A DNA stretch of 64,000 nucleotides from Avena insularis. Lineage: Eukaryota > Streptophyta > Magnoliopsida > Poales > Poaceae. The notes under the pieces are model-generated. The model ran no database searches. It was not told the DNA's origin and saw only the letters and a program-made list of their open reading frames with translations. The position numbers and the translations under genes are program-made. The stretch lies in assembly GCA_023614405.1 (NCBI GenBank), contig CM042694.1, positions 481,961,392-482,025,391 of the forward strand, given 5' to 3'. Below, one piece after another: positions 1-12,184 of the stretch (the stretch's first letter is position 1; every line of letters begins with the position of its first letter).

Positions 1-889
1 TTATACCTTTCTACTAACACTTCTATAAGAAGACACTTTCTCAAAGAAGTACCACACTAAGACAATACCAACTTTGTCTTCTTCGGGTATTAGTTTGGAA
101 TTTGTATTCATAGTCTTACTAATAATGCACCATAAATACTTACTATTCAGAGCGATCTCGAGCTATCGAGATCTCTAGAAACTCGAGCTTGCCAGATCTG
201 ATATGCTATTGTTTCTGTGTATCTTTAGATGTTCCTTATGTTTTATTGAGTGTTCACTATTTCAGTTTATAACCCTAATATCTAAAATTTAGGCCCACTG
301 GAAATTCGTTTTAGATCATATGTATCTTATACACTATGCTTATGAGGCATTAGACATATCAATACTATTTGATTTGTCCAATCACCATAATTTGTGAAAC
401 TGTTTTCCACAAGTCCTCATATGAAAATTTGCTATTAACTTGAATTCGAAGTCACTTGGATCAAATCGCAAAGACTTTGATATTCTTGTTAATTTTATAT
501 CTACATTGATTCTGAAAATCTTTGAACGATACAAATAGTTTTAGATTCATGTTTGGATATCTTTTGGCAATTTTCATATTTCATAAATGCTTTATTATCA
601 TATAGATTAAGGACTAGAATAACTTGTTTGTAATTACAATGTGAATCATAAAAGAAAATATTCATAGAAAAGGAACAACTGATTATTCTCATTAATATGA
701 ATAACTGTCTCACAATAAGCAAGACACACTGATACCGTTCACACACTTGATTACAAATCTTTTTATTCAAATCTTATATTCCTAATGATAAACTTTGAGG
801 GAAGGAGTGTCGTCGGCCTTCAACCAGATTGCTTGTCGTTATCACGCCATCAGTGCCTCGTTCCATCAGGAACTCTCACACAGAGGGTC
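1..889 (-). other. Bar1 interior downstream of gag, noncoding
   Basis: AT-rich sequence with no coding frame that I can support. It aligns by eye with the corresponding part of Bar3 (about 8390-8629): both carry a block around gaataac-gtctcaca and a motif near gagggagag/gaggga followed by gtgtcgt. It is the gag-distal internal region of a BARE-like element without pol. Confidence 0.6.
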
Positions 890-983
890 CTGTTTTTGAA
901 TAAAAACAGGGGTAAGTATCTAATACTTGAAACTGCATAAGTGTTTTATGGAAACATTTTATTACTTGTATATTAGCATATAC
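890..983 (-). other. Intron-like segment after gag, Bar1 copy (94 nt)
   Basis: On the minus strand the segment begins GAGAAG|GTATATG and ends in a pyrimidine-containing stretch with CAAAAACAG|GACC. The same donor context, the internal GATACTT motif and the AG acceptor recur at the same place in Bar3 (8630-8728) and Bar4 (13552-13646). Barley BARE and Drosophila copia are known to make a spliced gag RNA. That this segment is spliced is an inference. Confidence 0.55.
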
Positions 984-1616
984 CTTCTCTGTTGACATTG
1001 ATCCCAACCTTGGGTTCGACCTTGGTAGTCCTTAGCTTGGCTATGACCTCGCGAAATGTATATGGTATCCCTGTCACGATGTAGTTAGTTACAATGTCTT
1101 TGCAACTAGGGGAAGCGAGCGCAACACCCCAACTATTGCAAATACTTCAGTCAGCCAGGTGCCCATGGCATCCTTAAGACGTTCATGGAGCTTTTCCATG
1201 GTGTCCAGGTGGCTTTCCAAGCGTGAGTTTTCTTCCATCTTGATGGAAACAAACTCCTTCACGTACTCATATCTCATGCGTCTAACCTCAGCTGGAAACA
1301 TGCTCTTCAATCCATCGAGCATATCATATGTGTCGATTTCATGGAAGGGCATTCTCAAGCCAGGTTCCATGGTATGGATAATGGTGTACTTGACAACCAT
1401 AAACGTGTCGCGGCGGTCACGAAGATTCACATCTTCATTTTCATTAGAGTCATCGGGGAAATCTTCTAGAGGTTCATGAAGGACATAGAGAAGATGGTTT
1501 TCTATGAGGATCCTTCTGAGGCATTGGTACCAGTTGATGAAATTTGACCCATCTAGTTTAAGTTTCTCCCCGTCCATAAATGGACCAAAGAGGTCCTGAA
1601 CCGAGGGGATGGCCAT
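890..1616 (-). pseudogene. gag: Copia-type gag remnant of Bar1
   Basis: The frame read leftward from an ATG at 1616 encodes a copia-type Gag N-domain of the UBN2/retrotran_gag family. It has the typical G-E-K-L-x-L-D-G-S-N-F-x-x-W opening near residues 17-30 and continues through helical gag sequence to about 1089. Past 1089 the similarity goes on in another frame (Y-I-V-T-G-I-P-Y-T-F-R-E-V), so at least one frameshift breaks it. The start was chosen because the related copies Bar3 (9373), Bar2 (21166) and Bar4 (13290) begin at the matching ATG. The coding part ends at an intron-like donor at 983. No protease, integrase or RT follows. Gag of this family forms the cytoplasmic virus-like particle. 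Confidence 0.75.
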
Positions 1617-2741
1617 AATATGCAAGACATGTGCAAAAGGACTTACACTAAGTTCATAATTGGAGTTTAAATTTGTAATCATATTAACAAACGAGCTCCC
1701 ACTTAAACTATCATCCCTAAAGACAGTTTAGTGCTTACACGACCCCTTTACACCACATCATCCCCGATCATCCCGACCTTTGATGCGGCTGCCAAGGTGG
1801 ACTATATAGATCGATCACATCATCCATGTGACTCGTGCTTGATCTTTCGATCTCCATGTTCTGAGGCCATCTCTGTACATGCTAGGCTCGCCAACCCAAC
1901 CATAGTGTATTCTCGGTGCATACATGGCTTGAATCCACCGTATGCGAACGTAGAGATGTCTAGCACCTGATCATCACAACCTACTTCATAACGATGAACT
2001 TTCTTGGTGGTGCACACTAATGGGAGAACACTACGTTGGTATTAATTAGGGATCATCCTATTTAAATGTTACCGTTGTGTATCTAATACTAGCACTCAAA
2101 CAAGATGCACACAAATATTAAATCATATCTAATCTAAATGTGACGTGACATGGTTGTCTTCACGCTCCATGATCTCCATCAGGTGCTCCGACATGACCTC
2201 CATCAGGCCACCAGTTTGACACCAAGTCCACGATGCCATCGGTCTTGTCATTCATCTTCATGATGACTGCTACTATACTATTTAGTAATAGGAAAAGTAA
2301 ACTACCTTACCTCATTCATGACTATAACCATATCACATCACAAAGCATTCCCTACAACATAAAGTTAGACGCCTCTACTTTATCTATTGTAGATATTATG
2401 TGATTGTTTAGGCTTTCGCAATAGAACATTTCTACCTACGAACTTCCAACCACAACATGGATACAATAGTTGTTTATACTACACCCTTTCAGGGCCTTCC
2501 GTTGTAGATGCTATATATACTACTTTGAGAGAGGCATTGACCCGCTAGCCACTTAAACGGTACAAGATGCATGTCGAGTGTGGAACTAGTCTCGCGTAAT
2601 ATTACACTTAAGGTCGGTTTGGGCTGCTTCATCTCACAGTGTCGTGATATAAACAAATACACATAGGAAGGTAACAACTAAAGTATCAATTCCCACACTC
2701 TGCATGTGTCTTTCCATACTAGCATACTATGCATAGATCAG
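1617..2741 (-). other. Bar1 leader (5' untranslated region)
   Basis: This is the leader between primer site and gag. It holds a block conserved in every BARE-like copy here, including ACTTTCTTGGTGGTGCAC at about 1998-2015 and the motif TATCTAATACTAGCAC at about 2079-2094. Around 2364-2384 it retains, uninterrupted, the sequence gttagacgcctctactttat into which Bar4 inserted in the Bar3 copy, so it serves as an empty-site reference. No coding frame is supported. Confidence 0.65.
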
Positions 2742-2753
2742 GCTCTCATACCA
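2742..2753 (-). other. Bar1 primer binding site (initiator-Met tRNA type, mutated)
   Basis: The minus strand reads TGGTATGAGAGC one base inside the LTR. The expected site matching the 3' end of initiator Met tRNA is TGGTATCAGAGC, so one base is changed. The position next to the LTR fixes the element's orientation. Confidence 0.8.
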
Positions 2754-2754
2754 C

Positions 2755-4033
2755 TGAAGGGTTTCCGTGACAGAAAACAAAAAATTTACTATGTGGAACA
2801 CCCTAATTACCCAAAGATCTATCTAGAAGTATTGCAGTAACGGAGGAAGACAGCGGTAACATACCCTTGAAAACCGAGAGAGTGTTAAGCTCATGCAGGA
2901 GTGTGGATGATGTAGTCGTAACAATCCGATGTCAGGGTCACGAAGCTCCTGGCAAGTCACCCTTGTCCAGGTCCTTGCATGACAGTCATGTCACTACTAA
3001 TGGTAGCTTCCCTGAAATTATCACACACATACGATGCAAGACAATGACTCTCGGGCTCTGATCTCTGCCGAGGTTATGGAAGTAGAACTCTGAACGGAAT
3101 CTCTGCAGCACAACGTCATGCCGCAACGGTGTTGACTTTGCATGTATAATCCTTCTCTGGGACCGTGCCACTGCAAAGGCAACTAAGAGAGAGGGGGATT
3201 TTATCTAAGGAAAAGTGCCATAGAGAATATCTGCATTGATGTTGTTTTAATCCCTCCCATGGGCACCCCTTTATGTAGGCGGAGGGAGGTTTACCCTCCC
3301 CTTTGGGTTAGCCATGTGGGACTAAAAACATAAAGGAAAAGGGGAAAAACGGACCCGGCTGGTCCAGATCCTAGTCGGGTGGGCCGACTGGAGACAACCT
3401 AGCAAGCAACGACAGCATCAGTCGGCGGCAGTAGCCACTAGCCTAGTGGGTTGGCCTCGCGGCCCAGCACGCGCCTCTGTGACGATCGTGCCAGGCAGAC
3501 GACAGTGGTGGGCAGCGTGCCCCAGCCCGGTTGGCTCACAAAGGCGGCCTAGCCCGAGTGTGCTGCTTGGCTCCCGTGGCCCATATCTGGTGCAGTAACG
3601 CTCGCCTTGACCTCCCACGCGCCCATGTTGGGCAGAGGGTTGAGAGCCAAGCTGGGGTGGTAGTGTATGACCCCCCCTTGAGAACTATTAATCGCTTACT
3701 CGCGTGGGCTGGACAAACCAGTACAACTCGATTTCTGCTATCTTCTTGTTGTCTTTTCCTATGGTTTCCTCTTGGGTCAAATCCCTCCAGGGTTTTGGCC
3801 TAACGAGGAAGTTGCACTATAAATTTTAATTTTAATATTTATTTAGTATAAGTTAATTCAGAATTAACATATAATAAATGCATATTTTAAATTGCCATTT
3901 ATCCAAAACACCTTTCGGTATCTTTCCTTCTTTCTTTCTCCGAAATTTTTTAGATCTCTCTCCAAGACAATTTTGGTTCTCTCAAATGTGATTCCATCTT
4001 TACAGGAAGATCTTTAAGCATCGTAGTTCCCTT
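2755..4033 (-). repeat. Bar1 5' LTR, first piece (U5 side)
   Basis: The sequence matches the reverse complement of the Bar4 LTRs: the CAGAAAACAAAAAA terminal context, the Tctatctag-agtattgcagtaacgg block, and the CATGGGCACCCCTTTATGTAGGCGG promoter area at about 3257-3283. The normal TATATAA box is degraded there to ttatgtag. The LTR is cut at 4029-4033 by Bar2, whose target duplication is ccctt, and resumes at 55614. Confidence 0.85.
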
Positions 4034-5814
4034 TGTAGGGGTTCCACGTATGAAAACAATAAAAATTTATCCTACGCCCCTGAACCCCTGATGTTGCCCG
4101 GACCTATCTATTAGTAATGCAGTAATGGGAGGGGCTTTTCGCGAACTTACCCTTGAAGACCGAAAAGCGTTGTCAACGCTCAAGATAACATAGTTGATGT
4201 AGAGGAGCCGAAGCCAACCTTAAGGTCGTGATGAAGTCCTTGTGCTCCTGCGGCTCCAATGACTTGAGTGCCTCAAGTGTGACACCTCGTGGGGAGTTAC
4301 ACATGTCCGGTGCCTGATGATGACTCCCGCTTCCCCGATCCAACAACAGTTGCAGAAGTAGAGCTCCTGGATCCGAATCCCCGCAGCGCGATGGCGCTCT
4401 GCGATGAAGATGTCTCTCGTTCGCACAGTCCGGACTTGGGACCACGGTCAAGAGAGAGAGAGAGAGAATATCAATTGGAGGTCTCCCCAAAAGAGAGGAA
4501 ACCTTTTATTGAATATTGTGTGTATTTATCTGGCCAAATACGCCCACTATATACAGGGGAAGGGGAGGTACTACCTCCCTCAAAGTCCCAGGGTGGGACT
4601 AAAGGAGAGGAAGAGGGGGAGTCTCTGCCGGCCACCACCATGGGCCCCACGGGGGGACTGGCCCACTAGGGCGTCGGCCACCCCCTTGGCCCCTTTCTCC
4701 ACTTGCCTTTCCCACATGGGCCCTTTTCCCTCCGGAATTGGCCCATTAAGCCTTTTGACCTTTAAATGATTTTCTCTTTTATTAAATAATTATGAATAAA
4801 TGATTAAATCAATATTTAACATTCATTCACATATTATTCAATCTTCGTGTCTATGGAACACCTTCCACCTCCACTCCGGACATCCTTCGGACTTACCGAA
4901 ACCCTTCCGGTTTTCTCTCTTCTCTTCTTTGGTGATTCTACTGATCCTATAAACACTCTCTAAGCATCATCAAGCCCTTAAGCGTGATACCCCACGGTTT
5001 GGGAACACTCCAGACATGGTCGGGACACTCCCGGACCAATGATCGACAGAGGGACCTGGATGGCCATGTGACCCCTGTGCATTCCACGAAGATCTTTCGC
5101 CGTTTGAACCGGGACAGTCGTGTCTTATTCCCTTTGTCTATCAATACTGGCATTGCTGGAGATCTGATCAATGACATCACCATGTCGTGTTCAATATCGT
5201 TACCAAACAATGCTACTTGACTCATTCCGACAAGTGATATCCCTGTGATCAAATCACATGATGCATAGCTATTGGATATAACTTCCCCGAGTGGGCCCTT
5301 GAGTATCTTTCCATCACGTGGACGGACAAATCTCGCTCTTGGCATATATTGCCTCTACGGTTCCTCTGAATACCTGCACACACCTTTTTTGTCACTGTAT
5401 TACCAAGTGACGTTTGATGCTATCTAAGCATTCTCTAGAGACAGTGGTTGATATAGCCTCACGGTCTAAGGAATAGTCTACGAGGATCCATTTCTAATCA
5501 TCATAGCTTGAACTTTGTGACATGATCGGGTCATGATGTTTAGGTTGGGTATTGGTTCATCATCTCATTCTCAGAATGAGTTGACTCCATTTCCAACTGG
5601 CATAAATGCCACAAGATCAGGAAACCTTGATCATCTGTTGACCAATGAACCAGTGACTAGAGTTTCACTGGGAACCCCTGGTTGTTTATATATCACACGT
5701 GTATTGATGTTTCCTCTCAATATAGTTATAGCATGATATAAAACTTAATCATAAACTTTATGAAATATGATAATAATCCTTATTATTATTTGTCTCTAGG
5801 GCATATTTTCAACA
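4034..5814 (-). repeat. Bar2 3' LTR
   Basis: Read leftward, it begins TGTTGAAAATATGCCC at 5814 and ends CCCCTACA at 4034 (1781 bp). A polypurine tract lies just outside at 5815-5829. It shares diagnostic variants with the far LTR at 53820-55613 and not with the internal LTR: GTATGAAAACAATAAAA near the U5 end, CACACGTGT, and TTTGTCTCTAG near the U3 end. The TATA area at about 4546-4555 (actatataca) is degraded relative to the other two. Confidence 0.9.
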
Positions 5815-5829
5815 GTCTCCCACTTGCAC
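5815..5829 (-). other. Polypurine tract of Bar2
   Basis: The minus strand reads GTGCAAGTGGGAGAC directly before the 3' LTR, the usual plus-strand primer for BARE-like elements. The same tract stands before the right LTR of Bar4 (16219-16231) on the other strand. Confidence 0.8.
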
Positions 5830-8629
5830 TAGAGTATAAATAAACTAGCTGCATTTGTTCTTAATAATTGGCACCATATATCCAGTACCCTGAACATGCT
5901 TGCTCATGGAAGAGGTTGAGTCTTGGGCTTGTACTTTATAGTCCCAAATCCTTTGTAGCTTACTAATGTCACCTTGATTAACATTAATACTTTATCATCA
6001 CACGATAACATCTTTGTGTATGCATTGTCGCTATGGCAGCAGAAAGACGCCGGATTCCAGGAGCCTACAGTGACTTTAGATCAACCTCGAGGGCTTTCTC
6101 ATGGGCACTGTGCCCTGGGACACATCATTCTACATTAAAAGCGTACTAGCCCCGCCATAACATTATACAACCCTTATCTATTATTATAAATGTAATCATC
6201 GAAACACAAGTGCACCCTGTGCAACTTTCGATGATTTGTTCACCCTGCTTCCTACTTGACTTTAGTCGGTATTACCGGAGTTTCCAACATATAACCTTAT
6301 AAAATAACCCTTTATGCTTTAAGATATGTCATCCTTTATGGATTTGAAAACATGTCTACAGTTCTCTATTAGGCACTGCGGACAAACTTAGCTCAATGTT
6401 CCGTGATTCAAACTTAATCACTTTTCAAACGTTTCTTCTTGGATCATATATTATGTTAAGTTATCATCATGGTTTTCTAAGATAGAACCTATGTCTCAAC
6501 ATAGTGGATGATGATCATCCTTTTCTTTCTTTCAACCATTGATGTTAAACTTAATACTATTCCTAACTCGAGTTACTAATGACCGGTTCCTTAATTAACT
6601 TCTATTCTCAAACCCTTTTCAGAATCCTTTAAGGAATACTACATAATATCATAATATCCCTATTATCAACTTCTACTCCTTATAAATCATTATTTATTGG
6701 TACTTGCACTTTTATTCTTAATGTGTCTAATACACACTTAAGAATCACTCCTATAAGCTCCCACTCAAAATATGTTCCTAACATATTTGGGTATGAGTCA
6801 CTAATCTTACTCAAACTATGTTCCTACATATTTGAATTTGAGACTTATATTGCTCCCACTCAAAAATATGTCATTCACATATTGTTTTAGGAAGACTTTT
6901 ATAGCTCCCACTCAATTTCATGCAAATTGCATATCCACTCACTATTTTGAACGATTTCAAAATCCTTTGATCAAATATCAAACTTGGAGATTTACTATGA
7001 GATACTAGTACTTTTACTAGTTTTAAATCCTCTAGACATTCAGCACACTTGAATCAAATTCATTTGAATTTGTCCAATACTTGACAAATTGTGCTTTTGT
7101 CATTTACCCCCTTTTCCATATGGCTTTGCAGTCATTTAGGAAAATTCAAGTAACTCCTTTACTCTATAAGATTCGGCAACGAATTGCTTTCTAATCTCAA
7201 GGGAATTTTGCTTTCGGATTTCTCATATATTTAGCTTACCATTATTTCCTTAGTAGTTCGTAGGTATGTCATATTCCGGTAATCATGACAAATGGTTCAC
7301 AAATGTCTCCATACAATATATGGGATGCATTTTGAATCCTACTTTATGTAGTGAAAACACTAGTGGGGAAAACACAATGATCACTATCATTGATTCTTTC
7401 CTTTGTGAAGAGAATCGTTCAGGAACGTTTTCCGTTGCGCTTCTCAACACTCTAATGCATGGTTTTGAATCCTCATCGTGTTTCACACTATCTTCCAAAA
7501 GCTTCATAATCGAGAAATATCACTGAATGTGAACTTTCTCGAGAATGCACCAAAATCCAAGATTTACAAGTTTTGCTTTCCTTTTGGTTTCAGCTATGGA
7601 TTTCGTATTCAAAGTTTCCCAATGAATACTCTATAAGGACTTATTCACTATTGTTTTGGTTATATCGAATAAACCCAAAACTTTTACGACGATCCATACT
7701 AGATATGGAGCCGATTTCACGAATCCAGATGGTTCACTATATATTCTAATTGAGTGCTAACTATTTCTAACTAATGGTCTCTACATGTACACTACAACGA
7801 TTTATTTGGCTCCTTCTATTCACCCATTTGATATCAAATACCACATTTGTGATGCTTTGCATTTTGACGTTTCAAAATGCTTTGCATTCCACAATTTCTT
7901 TTATGCCATTCTTATAAAGTCGAATTTCATTACTATTGATCAAATCGTAGTAATTAGATTCTTTTTTATCTTTAATACCCTTTGTTTATGAAACACTTTG
8001 ATCATATCAAATAGTTTCATACTTATGTTTCCTTTGGTAAACTTCTTCACACATTTTAAACAATCATATAATGATAATTACCATTTTGTTAAAACACAAT
8101 ACATCGAATATGTATTTACTTTTAACAATTCATTAAAACACTTCTAATTCATGTAATACATGGTGTTCAAGTGATTTTGTCGAACTTAGGCATGATTCAT
8201 ATGTGATAAGTAATCAAATGACTTTCACATATTATCACATAACTTTGAATTTAAACAATGGTTTCATTTAGTAATGAACATATCATTAAGTTGGGTAATT
8301 TCAAGGAATTTCAATATTTTATAAATGTTCATGTATTATCAATTAGTTTCAAAACCAGGATAATTCACACATAATCAAACAAGATATGAACACGAATAGA
8401 GATCATTCATAAAAGTGGAACAACTGTTTGTTACAAACTGATATGAATAACCGTCTCACAAAGTGTGAGACACACTAAAGAAGTTCATAATATTTTGATT
8501 ACAATAACTATCCAAAATATAAACTAAGTGATAAATGTTGAGGGAGAGTGTCGTTGGACATCATCATCATGCTCGCCATCAACACGCAATGTCACCTCCT
8601 GTCCAACAAGCACCTCCATGCAGAAGGAC
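5830..8629 (-). other. Noncoding 3' interior of Bar2/Bar3
   Basis: About 2.8 kb of AT-rich sequence with no supported coding frame. It contains several short repeats of the type ctcccactcaaaatatg near 6750-6920. It mirrors the 13650-16220 interior of Bar4 in opposite orientation, including a block at about 6040-6165 (cagcagaaagacgccggatt..., ...gggacacatcattcta) that pairs with 15785-15915 there. In autonomous BARE elements this place holds pol. Here pol is missing or beyond recognition. The boundary between Bar2-derived and Bar3-derived sequence cannot be placed by eye. Confidence 0.6.
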
Positions 8630-9373
8630 CTATTTTCAGCAAAACAGAACAAGTATCAAATATACTTAACACTACAACATGTGTTTGCAAGATTATAACA
8701 TTTATAAAATTGTATATCAAATATATACCTTTGTCATTGATGATCTCAGCGACAACGGGTTCAACCATCACATCTCTGAAATGTGATATGAACTCGTGGA
8801 AATCCCGTGTTTCCATGTTGCCTCTCATAATGCAAATCCTGGCAAGTGCTTGGTAGCTTGGTGGTAGCGACGTCAACACAATGCCATTTGCAAAAGAGCC
8901 CGTCATCCAGCTATCCATTGAGTATGCATGCCTCATGTACGCATCATGCATGCGCTCCAAGTGGTCGTCAAGTGATGAATTATCCTCCATCCTAATGGAG
9001 AGGAAGTCTCCCATCAGCTCATGCTCCCCTATGCGTGCTTGTTCCACGAAATGTGTCCTAAGGTGTACCATAGTCGCATGAGGGTCAAGATTGCACATTA
9101 CTGGCCACAACTCATCCACTATCCCGTAGCACATTGTAACTGATATGAAAGTGGACATCTCCCAACGATAATAGCGGTCCTCCCGCTGTTCTGGGGTCTC
9201 ATAGAAACAAGGATGTTCCAAATCCATCTCGTTGAGTTTATAGTCGACCATGTTATTCTCGCTAAGGAGAACATGGAGACGCACAACCCATATAGAGAAG
9301 TTTGATCCGTCTAGCAGAGCTTCTCTCCTTGTAACCAATCCTCAATAGGAAAGGTAGCATCGGGGATAACCAT
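8592..9373 (-). pseudogene. gag: Copia-type gag of Bar3
   Basis: From the ATG at 9373 the minus strand encodes M-V-I-P-D-A-T-F-P and a W-L-x-G-E-K-L stretch. One base is missing near 9318, and the frame then shifts into a long open stretch with L-D-G-S-N-F-S-I-W, the helical copia Gag domain, an M-E-D-N-S-S-L-D-D-H-L helix and a W-M-T-G-S-F segment. It is the best-preserved gag of the BARE-like copies. The open stretch runs without a stop through the intron-like segment 8630-8728 (99 nt, a multiple of three) and ends at 8592. No zinc knuckle or protease is seen. Gag would build virus-like particles. On its own it could only act with enzymes from another element. Confidence 0.75.
8630..8728 (-). 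other. Intron-like segment after gag, Bar3 copy (99 nt)
   Basis: The donor context is ACAAAG|GTATATAT and the acceptor GAAAATAG|GTCC on the minus strand. A GATACTTGTTCTGTTTTG stretch precedes the acceptor and matches the Bar4 copy. The length is a multiple of three and contains no stop, so unspliced RNA would also be read through. Confidence 0.55.
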
Positions 9374-10102
9374 TTTTTACATTTATAATTGCAAAAGGAA
9401 TTTAGACTAAGTTTATAATTAAATGAGTTAATAATAACTCCACTCAGAAACACCTATCCCCTGAAGGGTTCTAGTGATAACACGACCCCTTTTCCCCTAT
9501 CTCCCCTGATCATCACGACCATCAATGTGGGTTCTAGGGTGGACGCTAAACGTCGGTCACATCATTCATGCGACTCGTGCTCGATCTTCCGACCATCCGT
9601 GTTCCGATGCCATGTCTCTGTAACATGCTAGGCTCGCCAACTCAACCTTAGTGTAGTCGTTGTGCAACATGGCTTACACCCACTGTATGCGAACATAGAT
9701 ATGTCTGACACCCGCGCATCACGACCTGCCTCATACCAAAGAACTTTCTTTGTGGTTCACACTAAGGGGGAACACAATCGTTGGTAATTTTAAATAGGGA
9801 TCATCTTATTATGCTACCGTCGAGTATCTAATACTAGCACACAATAAGATATACAAATAATAACATTGAATGTAAATGCGATGTGATATGGTCCTTCACG
9901 TCGTGATCTCCATCCGTCGTCACCGGATTCCGGCGCCAGGGTTTCGGCGCTGTAGACACCAGGGTACCGGTGTCTTTCCATCATGGTAGTCAGTCACCTC
10001 CGTGACTATCTACTACTACTTCGGAACACAAGGTAATCACTTTACCTTTGCCACAACCATATCACAAAGCAACGCCCCCTGCAAAACAAAGTTAGACGCC
10101 TC
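9374..10102 (-). other. Bar3 leader, gag-side part
   Basis: Leader homologous to 1617-2741 and to 21167-21553 plus 53093-53807. It carries the conserved ACTTTCTTTGTGGTTCAC block near 9740-9757 and TATCTAATACTAGCAC near 9826-9841. It is interrupted at 10103 by Bar4, which inserted in reverse orientation. The sequence gcctc at 10098-10102 is the target duplication. Confidence 0.65.
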
Positions 10103-12171
10103 TGAAGGAGATATGCCCTAGAGGCAAATAATAAATAGGTTTTTATTGTCATATCTCATTTAGTTTATAATAGTTTCATATTGTGCTATAACTATGCCAA
10201 GTAGAAACATTGGTACATGTGTGGTATGAAACAACAAAGTCCCTAGTAGCCTCTATTCGTTCTAGTTCATTGGTCATGAAGATGATCTAGGTTTCAAGAT
10301 CATGGGCATTTATGCCGACTAACAACGAGATCATATCATTGGAGAATGATGTGATTGGACATTCCTCGAAGTATTGCAACACGATCAAGTCATATAGTTC
10401 ATTGTTGCAACAGCTATACCTAGACTCCTTCTCCTTAGACCGTGAGATGATATCAATCATAGTCTCCCGAGAGTGCTTAGATAGCATCAAGCGCCACTTG
10501 GTAATACAGTGGTTATAAAGGTGTGTTTAGGTACTCAGAGGAAATGTAGAGGAAATATATGTCAAGAGCGGGATTTGTTCACCCACATGACGGGTAAAGA
10601 TACATATGGCCGGCTTGGTGAGATTACATCCATAAATGTTGCAACATGTGACTAGGTCACGGGGATGTAATATCACGGTAACAAGAAAATAGAACTTGTT
10701 GTGAACGAGATTGAACAAGGTATGAGATACAATGATCGAATCTCGAACAAGTTGTATCGAGAAACAAAAGGAAGAGGATGCTACATTTAGCGGTTCAAAC
10801 GACATTGTCATCGAGAATGCATAGGGGTCACATGGATATCCCTGGTCCCTCTGTTGATCATTGATACAGATCATGTCTAGAGCATTCCCGAGCCGTGAGA
10901 GGATTCACTTAAGGGTACGATGAGAGCAATCATTCGTAAGACGGAATCACAGTAGAGAAAGAGAAAGTAGGAATCGTTCCGCAGAGAGATCCGAAGTTGT
11001 TCGGAGAAAGAATAAAGGAAAAGTCCAGAAAAGTGTTTTCGGATAAATGGGAATTTGAATATATATTTATTATATGTTAATTATGAATTAATATATTTTA
11101 AATAATATTTAAGTTAAGATTTAATAAGGAAACTTTTATATTAGGCAAAATCCCGGAGGGAAAAGGCCTAAGAATAAATCTGCAGCAAAAGAGAAAAAGG
11201 AACAACCCACGTGGGCGGCAGATAAGTTGCCGCCGGGCGATGGCATGTCTCTGTACCGCCACTACCGGGCCACACAGGGCGGCGGATACTCCAGCGCCAC
11301 AGTGGGCACCAGCTACCAACCTTGAGGCCGGCTGGCTCGACCACAGCCCATGGGCTCATGAAGTCGGCCAGGCCACCAGGCCGTGAAAGGCCCACCAGGC
11401 AGGGCCGAGGGGTGGCCGAGCTGGGCCACGGGGGGCAGCCCACCGGTTTGGCTCATAAACGCTGCTGTGAGGCAAGGGTAGGGTGGGCGCCAGCCAGGGC
11501 TCCTGGGAACTGTCTTCTTGGTATACATTGCCCTTTTCTCTTTGAGCTGAAATCAGCCCATTCGACTGGGACGAAAATCCTGGCATTTTTCCTTTAGCTT
11601 TTAGTCCCACGTGGCTAACCTAATGGGAAGGGCACACCCCCTCCGCCTATATAAAGGGGGTGCCCATGGGTGGTATTAGAGACACAATTTGAGAAGTCCT
11701 TTGGTTGACTTTCTCCCTCCCTCTCTCTATACCTTGTGACCATGGCCCCAAGTCTGGGCTGTGCGATCGAGGCACACACGGCATGCATCTTGGTTGCTGA
11801 GATTCCTAGCCGGATATCAACTTCCGCACTCCCGACGGGATCGGGGAGCTGGAGGTCTCATCGTGCAACGGATGTGTACGAAGACACGAGGCGCAACACT
11901 TGGGGCGCTTAAATGTCATGAGCCGGAGCTGCTGCATGATGAAGATGGCGAAGGAGCAAGGGGTGACATGCGAGGAGCTTCGCGACCTTGAGGTCGGCTA
12001 CGAGTATGACTACATCAACCACGTTCCCCGCGGAACGTTAACTGCGTACAGTCTACAAGGGTATGTATTCTCTATGCATTGGCCGTTACCGCATTACTAC
12101 ATAGATAGATCCTAGGCAGTTTTGGGGTTCCATCGTAGGAATTTTTTTGTTTTCTGCTACGATCCCCAACA
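10103..12171 (+). repeat. Bar4 5' LTR
   Basis: It begins TGAAGGAGATATGCCC and ends GATCCCCAACA. It contains a U3 palindrome (10331-10354), a GC-rich block (about 11190-11520) and a TATA box at 11648-11656. Most of it is nearly identical to the right LTR, but the GC-rich block differs strongly. Confidence 0.92.
11648..11656 (+). promoter_or_regulatory. TATA box of the Bar4 5' LTR
   Basis: TATATAAAG lies in the context CTCCGCC-TATATAAAG-GGGGTGCCC, about 520 bp before the LTR end. The matching box in the right LTR is at 17774-17782. This is the likely RNA start region (U3/R border). Confidence 0.65.
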
Positions 12172-12172
12172 G

Positions 12173-12184
12173 TGGTATCAGAGT
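12173..12184 (+). other. Bar4 primer binding site
   Basis: TGGTATCAGAGT lies one base after the LTR end. It matches the complement of the initiator Met tRNA 3' end except for the last base. Confidence 0.9.

Larger units (their letters stand above)
1..4033 (-). mobile_element. Bar1: 5' part of a BARE-like non-autonomous LTR retrotransposon (interior plus first LTR piece)
   Basis: The element reads leftward. From right to left it shows a 5' LTR (its second piece is at 55619-56434), an initiator-Met-type primer site at 2742-2753, a leader, a copia-type gag remnant, and 3' noncoding sequence that leaves the window at base 1. Its LTR is of the same type as that of Bar4 (starts TGAAGGAGATATG on the minus strand, about 2.1 kb in total). 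Its far LTR and left target duplication are outside the window. On the right, the LTR end at 56434 abuts Cop1 RNase H sequence, so Bar1 inserted into Cop1. The first possible duplication bases are atgta at 56435-56439. Confidence 0.8.

Noticed and set aside
4289..4769. Forward frames in the Bar2 LTRs (also 19117-19395 and 54221-54469)
   Set aside because: They lie in LTR promoter sequence and recur only because the LTRs are repeated. They have no start context or domain.
11168..11610. Gly/Pro/Arg-rich frames in the Bar4 LTR GC-rich block (also 17225-17749)
   Set aside because: They are not conserved between the two LTRs of the same element and are open on both strands, so they reflect base composition.
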